Shown here piece by piece: positions 47,430-59,212 of a stretch of DNA of 64,000 bases (its first letter is position 1; each line of letters starts with the position of its first letter). This DNA is from Schistocephalus solidus (Eukaryota > Platyhelminthes > Cestoda > Diphyllobothriidea > Diphyllobothriidae): positions 248,001-312,000 of the forward strand of contig WEDG01000242.1 in NCBI GenBank assembly GCA_017591395.1. Reading direction: 5' to 3'. Under the pieces are notes generated by a model. That model ran no database searches. It worked only from the letters and a program-made list of their open reading frames with translations, and was not told the origin of the DNA. The position numbers were made by a program, and so were the translations under genes.

Positions 47430-48990
47430 TCTACGTCTACCGAACACCTTGTTGGGGATAACATCTATTAAACTTATCGATTTGTGCGTACCGTGCTCCT
47501 ACGGTGTTTAATTATCCGACGTTTCGAAATCTCACGCGTGCCCATCGTTAAGGCATAAAAGACTGTACAGCTCACTGCATATTTAAACCAACTCTGCCGG
47601 GAATGACCTTCATCAGCGCCATTGAGTTATTCGCACAGGGCCTGATATGCAGCTGGCAGATCGATGTCTATTGATAGATTCCTCGGTCAAGTGCCGCGCT
47701 CTCTGCAGCAGGCGTGAAATTCGGTCGTCTGACTGACCCATTATGCTCACAATGCCAAGGTCAAAGTCTTGCCACGGCGAGGACGCGTGAGCGGCTACCA
47801 AGGAAAGTTTATCCTTCACAGCGAGCTCATGCTCGTGCATTCTCTTGCAAACCCGTTTTCCGGTTTCACCAACATAATTGTCTTGACCACACTGGCGGTA
47901 AATGGAGCAGGATTTTTGTGTTAAGGGGGTGGGTCTTTAGGTTGCATGAGTTGCCGGCGGATTGTCACCTCCGGTCTGTGAGCCACGCCGATCCCAAACT
48001 CACTCACTAGTTTAGCGAATTCTTTGGATACGCCAGCACTGTAAGGTACTGCTCGCCAGCACTTCGTTTTTGATTGCCCCTTCGGATTTATTATCGTGAC
48101 TTCTCGCCGGCATTTCTCAACAAAACTCCCAGGTTATGCGTTGACGGTTAAGAGTTTCCGCAGAAACTGGACCTCGGCCTTCTTGTCGGCTGGTTTGATG
48201 CAATGGGTTTCTGCTCGGCGGTACAGTCTTTTCACACAGCTGCGTTTTGTGAGAGGGGTGGTTGCTAAGATAACTTAGAATGCGAGAGGTATTCGTCGCC
48301 TTCCTATAAACCGTTGTTTTGAGTTCTCCATCGCCTTTTCTCCATACCAGCACGTTGAGAAACGGGAACTGATAGTTTTGTCTTTCTCCATCGTGAACTG
48401 GATGTCGGGAAGATCAAGTTCAGCTTGTTTGTGAAACCCTCAATCTTGTCCCGACTGATGATGACAAATATTTCACCAACATACCGTACCCACAATTGTG
48501 GTCGATAGTAGTCGAAAGCCAGTGCCTGTAGTTGCTGCAATACTGCCTCGGCAATCAGGTGGGACAACAGCGAACCCATCGGTGCACCTTTCACCTGTTT
48601 TGTACACGGTTCCATTGAAGGTAAATAAGGTGGTCAAGAAGTGTTTCAGAAGGCCGACAAGGTACCTTTTTGGGTTTTGTGTCTGCCTCGTTATAGTGCT
48701 CTGCTAGGAGGATTTTTATGGATTCAACTGCGAGATGTTTTGGTATGTAGGGGAAGAGTGACGTCACACGGAAAGCTACCATCATTTCTTCATACGTAAG
48801 TCGAATAGTCTGCAACTTTCGCATGAATTGTTCAGCTGAGTGGACGGTTGTTGTGGAATTCTGGGTTAGAAACTTGAGACGTTGAAACTGCCACTTGGCT
48901 AGGTCAAACGTTGGCGTGCCTCTTAGAGAGACGATCGGCCGTAGGGGGTTCCTTTGTGACCCATTCTGTATCCAACGATCGGTATGAACC
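47430..48990 (-). mobile_element. Penelope-like element with RT and GIY-YIG, antisense in an intron
   Basis: Minus-strand translation from about 48960 gives RPIVSLRGTPTFDLAKWQF, EQFMRKLQTIRLTYEEMM, FRVTSLFPYIPKHLAVES, VKGAPMGSLLSHLIAEAVLQ, QLWVRYVGEIFVII, FLNVLVWRKGDGELKTTVYR, ILSYLSNHPSHKTQL. It then gives the GIY-YIG block CGQDNYVGETGKRV with KRMHEHELAVKDKL (about 47890-47800). This is near full-length PLE domain order. The catalytic YVDD reads YVGE (GE at 48472-48477), so the RT is inactive. Several frameshifts join the pieces. A hammerhead remnant lies just past the ORF at 47519-47552. The element ends about 30 bp before exon 4 of the coiled-coil gene. Confidence 0.9.
47519..47552 (-). 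ncRNA. Hammerhead remnant in the PLE 3' region
   Basis: Minus strand: UUAACGA (where CUGACGA is expected), then GGGCACGCGUGAGAUUUC, then GAAACGUC. The GAAAC-GUC block with a two-pair loop-less stem III is typical of PLE hammerheads. Two core bases differ and stem II is eroded, so this is a fossil. Its place downstream of GIY-YIG fits the known position of such ribozymes in PLE terminal repeats. Confidence 0.45.
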
Positions 48991-49021
48991 CAAACCCAAG
49001 CATTTTATCCACCGTTTTCAG

Positions 49022-49214
49022 ACTTCAACGATGAAGGTGGAGGAACAACGAGACCAGTTGAAGGCGTTAAAAGCGGACACTGAATCGCTCTCCTCTTCGG
49101 CGCGTCAGTCCGCATTAGATCTAAAAAGGGCCAGAGCTGAGGCAGCGAGAGCGGCAAATAGAGCCGAGTCGTTCTTGAAACAGATGTCAGTTCTACGTGA
49201 AAAGCTCATGGAGG
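49022..49214 (+). CDS. Coiled-coil protein, exon 4
   Basis: Acceptor CACCGTTTTCAG and a consensus donor GAGG|GTAAGT bound 64 codons plus one base: MKVEEQRDQLKALKADTESL, then SARQSALDLKRARAEAARAA, then SFLKQMSVLREKLMEG/A. It starts in phase 0, matching exon 3, and ends in phase 1, matching exon 5. Ala/Arg/Glu-rich heptads are evident. GC content is clearly higher than in the surrounding intron. Confidence 0.82.
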
Positions 49215-49839
49215 GTAAGTCTTTTAATCCTACTCTTATCCCTGCTGACTACTGGACCGCTGTAATATACATAGTTATTGTTTCATGCTTAAAGTGGCCG
49301 ATTCAGTGGGTCGTTTCTGCAAATGGCAACCCACAAGGGAGGGAAGGTATACTAACTTTTATTGACAAAGTATGCCTGCATATTGCGAAGCAAATTTGTA
49401 TAGCCTAAACAAATTAATGATATGCATGTTTTTTGATCAACTTAACTTGTAGATTCTCCACCAAGCTTGTACTGTTTTGTGTGGTATGTTATTTTGCCAC
49501 CAGGGTAATTGCAAACATATTTTAATCACTCTCCTAGTATTGCACCTGTAGCACTTGAAAAAATCTGTAAACTAAGACGTCGTCTCCAGGACCGCAAGTT
49601 CGTCATTTTGAGAGAGTACCGAAGCAGTTAATGAGACAAAATCCCCATAGGTATGAATTATGCTAAAGGGAATTTTTATGAAGAGCAGTTCTGAATGAGT
49701 GCACCATTTTTCGCAATTCGCCGCGCACAATGCACTCGAATACGTCTGGTTTATGTAAGTCTTCTACCCGTATAGGCTAGGATTGCCATCGACATGGTAG
49801 CGGCTATCCTATGCCTGTCATTTTCGCTCTGGCACTCCC
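49215..49839. other. Intron sequence, no feature recognised
   Basis: AT-rich intron between exon 4 and the family A repeat pair. No repeat, RNA or open coding block was identified. Confidence 0.65.
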
Positions 49840-50205
49840 CGACAGTTCGATCGTCGTAGTCCGACGATGTCCACCGTATGCTCCATGGGAAAGTGGAGCA
49901 GGGACGGTGACTTGCGCGTGATTTAGTTTAAAGTGATAGTAGACTTGCGCTGCATCTACCGCACTCTCTCCTCCTCCCCCACCTGAGCCCGGTGTCAAGA
50001 CAGAGTCAAGAAGACCAGAGGCGGGAGAGGACGCAGGTGGCTGGCGCGGCTGGGTCCCCTAAGTCCTAGCCGCCCCTAGGTGTGCCACCACACCTCCATG
50101 TTCGGCATTTGTTATGGGAGCGCAACCCGAATAACGCCTGCCGTGCCCTAATGTGGCCCCCATGTTGGTCCAACGCATCTACCACGTGGCCCGTTTAGGG
50201 GGCAC
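49840..50205 (-). repeat. Family A repeat, copy 1 of a near-identical pair
   Basis: A 366-bp unit matching 50221-50586 at about 96% by eye (roughly 14 differences). It runs from CGACAGTTCGATCG to CCGTTTAGGGGGCAC on the plus strand. The strand call follows the orientation of the diverged copies at 2560 and 51578. GC content is far above the intron background. The unit's minus-strand frames (glycine-rich) differ between family members and are not treated as genes. Confidence 0.88.
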
Positions 50206-50220
50206 ACACACACACATACA

Positions 50221-50586
50221 CGACAGTTCGACCGTCGTAGTCCGACGATGTCCACCGTATGCTTCATGTGAAAGTGAAGCAGGGACGGTGACTTGCGCGT
50301 GATTTAGTTTAAAGTGATAGTAGCCTTGCGCTGCAGCTACCGCACTCGCTCCTCCTCCCCCACCTGAGCCCGGTGTCAAGACAAAGTCAAGAAGACCGGA
50401 GGCGGGAGAGGACGCAGGTGGCTGGCGCGGCTGGGTCCCCTAAGCCCTAGCCGCCCCAAGGTGTGCCACCACACCTCCATGTTCGGAATTTGTTATGGGA
50501 GCGCAACCCGAATAACGCCTGCCGTGCCCTAATGTGGCCCCCGTGTTGGTCCAACGCATCTACCACGTGGCCCGTTTAGGGGGCAC
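50221..50586 (-). repeat. Family A repeat, copy 2 of a near-identical pair
   Basis: Direct repeat of 49840-50205, offset by 381 bp. The two are joined by a 15-bp (AC)n-like linker at 50206-50220. Flanks GGCACTCCCC left of copy 1 and right of copy 2 match each other. That suggests either tandem duplication of a unit inside the same parent sequence or two insertions at one site. Confidence 0.88.
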
Positions 50587-51577
50587 TCCCCAGAGAGTGC
50601 ACGTCGTGCAGCTGTAGAAGAGAATGAATGGTATTAAAAGCTGGCCTAAGAGGAAATGAGTCGACTCTTTGTATGTGGAAAGCAATTCTGTTTCGGCCGC
50701 GTGATATCCTCGCCTCCTTTCGGTCCCCAATAGGCACCTGACACTGATGAAACCGAAAGGTAGTTCTGTACCATGGTGCCAAATACTGCAAACATGCATT
50801 CGGTACTGGCGGCAAAAAGAGGAATCACCGAAAAAGTATCTTTATACAAAGAAGGCGCACACATGTCGCTTTATCAGGGTATTTACTAACCACCAACACA
50901 ACTTCCTCTTTTTCTCTGTACTGAAGTTCTAACCGTTTGATCTGAGATTCTGAATCTCGAACTCACCATCACCGAGTAGCACCTTAGCTAAAACCAGCTG
51001 TGTAGCGTATGCTCCTACCCGGAACATGGTTGATGTATCCACTTTCGGGGCCGCTGCCCCAATGGAAAGACCACCATGCGACTCTATTGAGCATCCAAAT
51101 GTGTGAAACAAACTAATCCCCCAGTGGCCGAAGGATCAACTGATCGCAAGCTCCAGTGGTCAAACCCCAGATCGGATGCCGAAGACCTTTCAGACGGAAA
51201 GAGACCCGGGCGCACTGACGATTTGCTAACATGAGGAAAAAATATTCTCTGTCTACCCCTTCCGTGCCGATATAACTCTTACCTCTATGAGCGGTTGTTG
51301 ATGCCAAGCGTTACTGCGTCCAGTAAATCAGTAGCGGTTGCCTTAGTACCAACAGGAATCAAACGAAAGTTGGACAGCATGCATGAGTTCATCGATCTTA
51401 CTTAGGACTTCGCGGTTTATGTCACCGCTTGACTGTATCTACAAGGCCTGCATATTTTGGCATCAGAACATGTTGCACTAGCCCTCGAATAACAAAGCTA
51501 GGTGAGTGTTATTGCTTGTATTAAATATTGCGAAGAACACCAAGGACTACCTATTTGGTTAGTACTAGTGATACTAA
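50587..51577. other. Intron sequence with a tRNA-like box pair
   Basis: No coding exon seen. On the minus strand around 50940-51010 there is a box-A-like TAGCTAAGGTG and a box-B-like GAGTTCGAGATTC about 25 nt later, suggesting another tRNA-derived SINE. Folding was not tested. Confidence 0.35.
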
Positions 51578-51975
51578 GTGCCCCCTAAACAGGGCGTGTG
51601 GCAGATGCGCTGCAACAACTCGGGGGCCAAATCGGGGTGCGGCATGCGTTATTTGGGATGTGGCCCCATAACAAATACCGAACATGGGGGCGTGTCTACC
51701 ATGGGCACGCGAAGGTGTAGGTTCATGCCGCATGCCGCCACTTGTTATTTATGGCTCCCCACTCCATGGGATATGATTTCACCTGCGCCTGAACCCGCCT
51801 GCGGTCTTTTTGACTGTGTCTTGACAGTGGATACAAGCCGGTAAGGGAAGAGGGAGTGTGGTAGATGCAGTGCAAGTCTAATATCATTTAGAACTAAGTT
51901 GCGCAGAAGTCACCGTCCTTGCACCACCCATACGGCGGAAATCATCGGATTACAACGGTCAAACTACCGATGATT
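51578..51975 (+). repeat. Family A repeat, diverged full-length copy
   Basis: The plus strand reads GCCCCCTAAACAGGGCGTG at the start, then CATAACAAATACCGAACATG, TTGACTGTGTCTTGACAGTG, TGTGGTAGATGCAGTGCAAG and CAAGTCACC-type and CAACGGTCAAAC blocks in the same order as the pair at 49840-50586, but in opposite orientation. Divergence is much higher than within the pair. Confidence 0.75.
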
Positions 51976-54310
51976 ATTAAATACTTTGCCGCATGCTCCA
52001 GGAGCAGCCAAGTATATGCTTGGCTTTCAGGCATGTAAATTTGATGCTTTTCTCCTGTTAGATGATTAGCTACAGAGTTGTGAAAAGCTCGAAAAAACAA
52101 ACCGCGTTTAATACAGAGCTCAAATTTGAATAGCGACTATACTGACAACTAGGTTTGAGAAGTCAGTCGCTGGAGGATTCTGGGTAGTTTTGGGGCAAAA
52201 CTTGTTAATTGGTGTCTTTTACGTTAAGAAAAATGCGATGGAAAATTTTTTGGTACTAAATTTCTTCATCTTGTCCGTCTTTACGTAAAAGCATTGGTAA
52301 GTGTTTTGTGTCTGGCGTTTCGGGTTGCCGTTCTCGATGTCAGTAGGCACTATGCCTAAGGAGGAGGCAGCTCACAGGCCAGCTAAAGGTTTTTGGGAGG
52401 ATAGACAAGACCATGCCTACCATTGGCCACCACGCTTAGTGGTAATTCTATGTGCTGGCTCCCAGACTTACCCGCTGCTAATTTGACCACGTATAGTTTA
52501 CATGACTCCAAATGATCTTACGAGCAATAATATTCTTACACTTTTGTCCAGCATTGTTTCACGAAGTTTTATGGTCGGCTGCATTACACTGTCGGCAAAA
52601 CCTTAATTGGCAGACAGCCTATGACTGCAAAATGCCGAAATTTACGAAAGCTTTTTAATCACTCGCAAACCGGCAACAACGCACGTATCAAAGGTTTGGA
52701 ATACTAATGAACAACCTTAAACAACTTAAAGCAAATGCGAAAAGTTGTTGAGAAATATTAACTTTTTTGAAGAAAACGGCAAATTCTGAAAACGTTAAAA
52801 ATCAGGGTAAATGCGAAGAATAAATTTAACTAGAATTGTCAGCTGATAGCGTAAGCATGCCATTTTGTGTATAGTAAGAGAACTATCCTTTCATCAAATT
52901 TCGTTTTTGACATTTCTGGTATTGGATTACAATTATTTTGAGAGCGCCCTTGAAATGCCGGTGAATATTTCACGCTTTTAACTGTTTTGATCGATTAACA
53001 ATAAATTTAAATCGTGTTCTATGTGTTTATCAAAATCTTCAGGATAAGTTATTTCTTAAAAGCATTTATCGAAATAGTGAGATTTTGAATATTCTTTTTA
53101 ATGGAGGTGGCCGTTTGCTCATATTTGAAGATTCGCCTAAAAATGAAAACTCGTTGCCGAGAAAAATGAACGTTCACAACAAAAGTCGACAATAAATAGG
53201 CCTAAGATCAGTTTAAAAACGTTTGGTAATAAGTTACCTGTGTAAAAAGCGCGTTAATTAGATACTTTCCTGTCAAATATATGCCGACTTTACCTTTTTA
53301 CAAGGTCAATTCATGGTGAAAATGTGAAAGTTTCATCAGTTTTGTGACTTCTCTGAAAATGAGGGAAAATGAAAATGTGAAATGTGAAATGTGAATGTGA
53401 AATGTGATAATGAACGAACTCACTTTTCGCTTTATATAAGTGCGTCTTTTTGCTGCATTTATTTTCTTGCACGCCCCATTCTAAGACTGCGAATACACAA
53501 CAGAATATCCGCATATATACTAAGATTTTGCGAAAACTGCTAATCTTCTGTCCATTGCGTTTCTAGCTTCTGGATAAGTGAAAACTACTATACAAAAAGC
53601 ATCTTATCGCTATCTTGACGACTCCAAACATGCTCAAGTCTGTCCTTGGGCCTCATTCTCTGGATGCGTTCACGGCCGCTCGTGTGCACCGTAAATGCCG
53701 TACTCTACCATGACTCATCGTTGAACGGAATTTTTTATCGATTTAGAAAGATTTTCACACATGCCATTGTGTCCCATAATGCATCGTCTCCTCACTATCA
53801 AATCTATGAAGCGCATTTCGCGCGCAGCCTGCTTCGACTTCTAGCAGCTACTTCCCCGTCAGGATGTCAGTCTAGATTGGGGCTCTTGCCTGGCAGCCGA
53901 TTTTCAAAATGCATTCTAAACCAACATTTTATACTCTTATAAAAGTCCGTACTAGCAGGATCCGTCAAGGATCGAAAATATTCTGTCATTCGAGTTTTCG
54001 GACTCTTTTGTATCCGCATTTATCGTTAAGCAATGCAGTACGATCGAATAAGTACTGATTAGTAAACTCGTATTCAAACTATATCTGGGCTATTTCGGTT
54101 AATCAGATTGCAGGTAACCCTTAAAGAACTGCGGCAGCTTTTTAGACTCTGGCCTCTGCTTGCCAAAGTGCTGTCTCGCTCAAATAATGCAAATTGGCGC
54201 TCATGTTTAATCTTTGAGAAGGATTATCTGAGCGAAGAGAAGATCAATATGCTTTCTTTTTCGCGTCTGCTCTTATACCACTCACATGATTCTGTTTTCC
54301 TCGCTCACAG
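51976..54310. other. Intron sequence; one short tandem repeat
   Basis: Mostly AT-rich with no exon. A degenerate tandem repeat of GAAATGTG-type units occupies about 53367-53409. The 98-codon frame at 53646-53942 has no motif. A splice acceptor for exon 5 closes the stretch. Confidence 0.6.
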
Positions 54311-54579
54311 CTCAGTCACAGTGTGCATCGACTCAAGCCGAACTGACAATCGCACGCGACCGAAGACAAGCTGCCGAATCAGTAGCGGCCGCCTCCAAAC
54401 GCCGCGCTGACGCGGCAGTATCGCGCGCTGAAATTTTGGAACAGGAGCTCAAATCCAAGGCCCTTCGTTCGGAGAATGAGGCAGCCGACTTGGAGAAGGA
54501 AGTCGGCCTTCTCAAACGCCGCTCACTTGCTCTTCGTTCTGAGGCGGCCAAGTGGAAGTCCACTTGGAAGTCCCTTCAG
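54311..54579 (+). CDS. Coiled-coil protein, exon 5
   Basis: Acceptor TCCTCGCTCACAG and consensus donor CAG|GTAAGTC bound a 269-nt exon. The first two bases complete the split codon from exon 4 (G + CT = Ala), giving KLMEAQSQCASTQAEL across the junction. The frame then runs LTIARDRRQAAESVAAASKR, DAAVSRAEILEQELKSKALR and EAADLEKEVGLLKRRSLALR. It is strongly heptad-like and Ala/Glu/Arg-rich. It ends in phase 0. The intron after it is 7.9 kb and contains a LINE. Confidence 0.85.
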
Positions 54580-55349
54580 GTAAGTCTTTATCTGAGCCAG
54601 GGTTGTACATTAGATGATCGTACGGCTTGCCCTCACACATTGGAGTGGTTCCACTTATAAAGCTGCCTGTTTGATAAACAACTTTAATCGATCAGTTCGT
54701 CTATAAGATGCAAAAAACGATCTCAGGCACCCGCAGTTTATTGACCCATCGCTTCAAACGCAAGCAAGCGTACGTCCTCGAAGATGATTATAATAGTGCG
54801 CTATCTAGGGCTGATGTTGGCTGTTAGTGGTTCATCCCACTTCCAGTCGAGCAACTGGGATGGGGTTGGGGCTGGCGGTGACGACAGTTCTCAGCTGCGT
54901 GAACGAATCTATATGCATCGACACAGTCATAAAAATTCAGTTCTACTATGCTAGGTAACTGTGGAAAACCGAAGGCTTTTCATCTATGTCCTTGATGGAG
55001 TTTCACTCCCCCACGGTCGAAAAAATCCTACGGCGAGGGTGACATGCAATCACGTAGGTGCCCCAGGCGAATCGATCGTTCTCTCACTTACCCAGATCGT
55101 GACCCATAATGGAGTTCGGTAGCCGCCTGGGCTGACTCAGCAGCCCTATTTAGGTACAGCACTGCTTAGCCCCTTGCGGTGGAGGGGGTTATAATAGGTG
55201 CTCTAAAAAATGCTGGGTCTCACGACAGCTGCAGCAGACCGTGGCTAGCAGACTGCAATTACATGCGGTCAAAAAGTCTAAACAATATCAACAACTCTCC
55301 CAACCCCCACCCCACCGTACCCTCCGGGGATACCCCCGGACTGCTCGAG

Positions 55350-58035
55350 TGCGCTTGCTCACTAGCAGCCTGGAATGTTCAATCCCTTTAAGACAATCAC
55401 AGGAGCAACTCACCGGAAAGGAGGACGGTGCTAGTCGCTCAGGAACTGGCCCGATGCAAGGAAGGCATTGCTGCTCTCAGCGAGACCTGATTCTCTGAAC
55501 AGGGTCAGCTGGAGGAGCTGGGTGCCGGCTACATCTTCTTCTGGAGCGGCCGGCCAAGGGTAGAGCGACGCGACGCTGGTGTCGTCTTTGCCATCTGGAG
55601 GGACATCGTGGGCCGTCTGCCCTGTTTGCCACCAGGGCATCAACGATCGCCTGATCAGCCTTCGCCTGCCTCTTCGGGGAGACAAGTTCCTCACCATCAT
55701 CAGCGCCTACACACCCCCACTGACGAGCTCCGGCGATACATAGAACACAGTATATGAGGATCTACATGCTCTGCTGTTGACAGTGGATAAGTTAATTGTC
55801 ATTGATGACTTTAACGCCCGCGTCGGGAAAGACAGTGCCACGAAGAGAGGAGTGCTGGGTCTCCATGGTCTCGCTGGCTTCAATGACTACGGTCTTCTTC
55901 TTCTACGAACCTGCACTGAAAACCTCCTGATCCTGACCAACACCTTCCACCTCCCGATGCGGCAAAAGACGACCTGGGTGCACCACAGTTGAAACACTAG
56001 CACCTTTTGGACTATGTCCTCGCCCGGAGGTGAGATAAACAGTAGGTGCTAGTGAGAATGGTGATTCCCGGTGCCGACGGATGGATGGATCTCCGCCTCG
56101 TCATCTCCAAGATTATGCTTAATCTGCTACCACGCAGAGGAACCCAAGGTAAGCGACCACCAGGTAAGTTGAATACGGTTATGAAGAATGTCCCTGCTCA
56201 CCATCTTCATTTCAACAACGAACTGGCTGACCAACTAGTCAACCTTCCAGTCGCTGGTTCAGACACCTCCGTGGAGAACCGCTGGTGCCAGCTGAGGGAC
56301 ACCGACCAATCCACCGCCGTGGATGTCCTCGGCCGCGCACGTCGTCAGCATCAAGACTGGTTCGATGAAAATGACGCAGCCATCAACGCTCAGCTCGTAG
56401 GGAAGAACCAGTTGCGCAAAACCTACGTCGATTGCTCTACTGCTGCAAACAAGACAGCCGTCTACCGAAGTCACCGCCTTGTACAGCAACGGCTGCGGGA
56501 GATGCAGGATGCCTGCATGACCCCTAAAGCCGAGGAAATCCAAGGGTACGTGGACCGAAACGAATGGAAGAACTTCTTTGCCGCCACCAAGACAGTCTAC
56601 GGACGTCCCGTTAAAGGCGCCACCCCTCTTCTCAGTGCCGACGACAGGAAGCTGCTCACGGAGAAGACGTTAATCCTGACGTGATGGAAGGAACATTTCC
56701 AAAGCGTTCTCAACCAGCCTTCCACCATCTCCGACGCCGCCATCGATCGCCTGCCTGAAGTGGAAATAAACGCCGATCTTGATCTCCCGCCCTCCAAGAA
56801 ACCAGCAGAGCCCTGCAGCAACTCTCCAGCGGGAAAGCACCTGGCTCGGACGCGATCTCTGCTGAGATTTACAAGCATGGCAAACCCCAACTGATGAATC
56901 GACTCACAGCGCTCTTCTAGAGATGTGTCCCCAAGGACAAGTCCCTAAGGATTTCAAAGACGCCACCATTGTCTACCTCGACAAGAAGAAGTGGAACGGC
57001 CAACTCTGCGACAACCACTGAGGAATCTCACTGCTGTACATCGCCGGAAAGATCTTCGCCCACATTCTCCTCAATCTCCTGAACCCTCACCTGGAGCAAA
57101 GACTGCTCCAGGAAAGCCAATGTGGCTTCCAACCACACCAAGGAACAATCGACATGATCTTTGCTGCTCGCCAGCTGCAAGAGAAGTGCCAGGAGATGAG
57201 GACTCACCACTACACTACCTTCGAGGATCTGACGAAAGCCTTTGACTCGGTGAATCGCGACGGGCTGTGGAAAATCATGCAGAAATTTGGCTGTCCTGAA
57301 CTGTTCACGCATATGGTGGGTCAGCTTCACGACGGGATGATGGCGTGCGTTACTGAAAACGGGACAGTATCAAAAGCATTCACAGTGACCAACGTAGTGA
57401 ATCAGGGATGCGTCCTTGCACTTACCCTCTTCAGTCTCATGTTCTCTGCCATGCTAACGGACGCCTACCGTGAGGAACGCTCCGGAACCCGCATCGCCTA
57501 CCGGATGGACGGCCGACTCCTACACCAACGACGGATGCACTTCCACTCGCGTGTCTCCACAGCCACCATTCACGAACTTCTCTTCGCTGACGACTGCGCA
57601 CTCAATGAAACGACAGAAGAGGAAATGCAAAGTATCATAGACCTCTTCGATACTGCCTGTGACAACTTCGGACTTTGCATCAACATTGAGAAAACGATTG
57701 TGATGCATCAGCCGCCGTTCAATACCACCTACACCGCAGCCCAAATCAATGTACATGGTGCCCAACTGAAATCTGTGCATATCTTCGTGTACCTGGGCAG
57801 CAATCTCTCCCGCAGCACAAAAGTCAACGATCAGGTCGCCTATCGGATCACCAAAGCCAGACAAGCATTCAGACGCATGCAGAACGTGGTCTGGAATCGA
57901 CACCGTCTCCAACTCAGCACCAAACTCAAGATATACAAAGCTGTCATATTGCCGACGCTGCTGTATGGACGATCTACCAAAAGCAGGTGCGGAAACTCAA
58001 CCACTTCCACTTCAGCTACCTCCGCAGAATACTAA
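55350..58035 (+). pseudogene. Endonuclease and reverse-transcriptase part of the zinc-finger LINE
   Basis: Endonuclease strings: [52 protein letters not shown], then [20 protein letters not shown] (55777-55840) and a LDYVLARR-type frame. Linker frame 56046-56684 has PGADGWMDLRLVISKI and RRGTQGKRPPGKLN. RT strings: SSGKAPGSDA-type near 56820, [20 protein letters not shown] (57220-57280), [35 protein letters not shown] (FADD at 57582-57593) and [20 protein letters not shown]. The catalytic FADD is intact. Motif-B PQG reads NQG. Frameshifts near 55500, 55640, 56690 and 56880 break the protein. Confidence 0.85.
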
Positions 58036-58144
58036 AGCTGAGATGGCAAACAGGATCCCGAACACGGATGTGTTGGAACAAACGGGCCTTCTCAGCATCT
58101 ACGCTCAATTGTAACAACTGCAACTGCGCTGGAGCGGCCACCTT

Positions 58145-59212
58145 GTGAGGATGGACGACGAACGACTACCTAAACGACTCTTCTATTGTGATGTCGCCAC
58201 GGGTTCTTATCGACAAGGGGGTCAAGTACGACGCTACAAGGACAGTCTGGAGACTTCCTTGAAGCAACTGAAGATCAACCCGGTGACCTGGGAGGACCTA
58301 GCCCAAAACCGAACGGCCTGGAGGAGGACAATGAAGACAGAGACAACAATCTACGAAGCCAACCGGATCGTCGCCGCCAAGGCCAAAAGAGCGGCACGAA
58401 AGTCACTAGCGCTCCGGACCAACACCGCCAATACCCAAGCCCTTCCAACAGGTTTGCCCTGTCAACGCACCCTCCGTGCGCAAATCGGCCTGGCCGGACA
58501 CCTTCGGATGCAATGCAAACAATCCGACAATTCCACCTTCTACGTCAAACTCTGCCAACCCTCTTTCGGACCCCCCTCAGTCCTGGTACCAATTTCATTA
58601 CTCCACCCATCATAGAGACCAATACTCATCACATTTTACCCCCACCACCGCAACCAACACCACCGCCACCACCAGCGGTGGGGACTCTCTCCTAAACTGT
58701 TCTCATTGCGACCGCACATTCACCTCACGCATCGGCCTGGTCGGTCACTTGCGAATTCATCGTATAGAGACTGGTGAACCAGTGCCTGGAGCGCCGACCC
58801 ACAGTAATGATCGCCGCCTCCACTGCCCTCACTGTCCTCGCGCATTCACTCATCGCCTTTTCAGTCACAGGCGCATCTATAACAGCGGAATTCACCCCAA
58901 TGTCGACAACACCGATACATAATGCACACCCTCCGCTCCTGCCTTCTCAGCACCACTGTAACCACCACTACCACGAAAGACATCCCCCCAGCCCCTACCG
59001 ATTGCTCCTGCCCACATTGTGCCCGCAACTTCAACTCACGCATCGACCTGGTCGGTCACTTGCGAATCCATCTCAAGGAGGTTGGTGAACACGTGCTTGG
59101 GGCTCCGACATACAGTCGAAGCGTCCATCTCCACTGCCCGCACTGCTCCCGCGCCTTTACACAACGCATGGGCCTATTAGAACACATGCACCTTCACGAA
59201 AACCTTTGCTAA
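58145..59212 (+). pseudogene. C-terminal block with tandem C2H2 zinc fingers of the LINE
   Basis: Frame 58145-58615 begins DERLPKRLFYCDVATGS, RRYKDSLETSLKQLKINP, TWEDLAQNRTAWRR, the conserved tail of this LINE type, then a half-finger CQRTLRAQIGLAGHLRMQC. After a frameshift, frame 58476-58922 has a canonical C-x2-C-x12-H-x3-H finger (CSHCDRTF...GHLRIH, from 58698) and a degraded one (CPHCPRAFTHRLFSHRRIY). Frame 58922-59212 has two more canonical fingers (CPHCARNF...GHLRIH from 59009, CPHCSRAF...EHMHLH) and a stop. Five finger units therefore follow the RT, separated by Thr/Pro-rich linkers. Their role is unknown; RNA or DNA target binding is only a guess. Confidence 0.8.

Noticed and set aside
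49804..50379. Glycine-rich minus-strand frames in the repeat pair
   Set aside because: Repeat-derived, not conserved in diverged copies, no start context.
50742..50775. CTGATGAAACCGAAAGG as a hammerhead core
   Set aside because: Only four bases separate CUGAUGA from GAAA, so no stem II can form, and flanks do not pair.
53646..53942. 98-codon frame in the intron before exon 5
   Set aside because: No motif, no phase-compatible splice sites, different composition from the coiled-coil exons.
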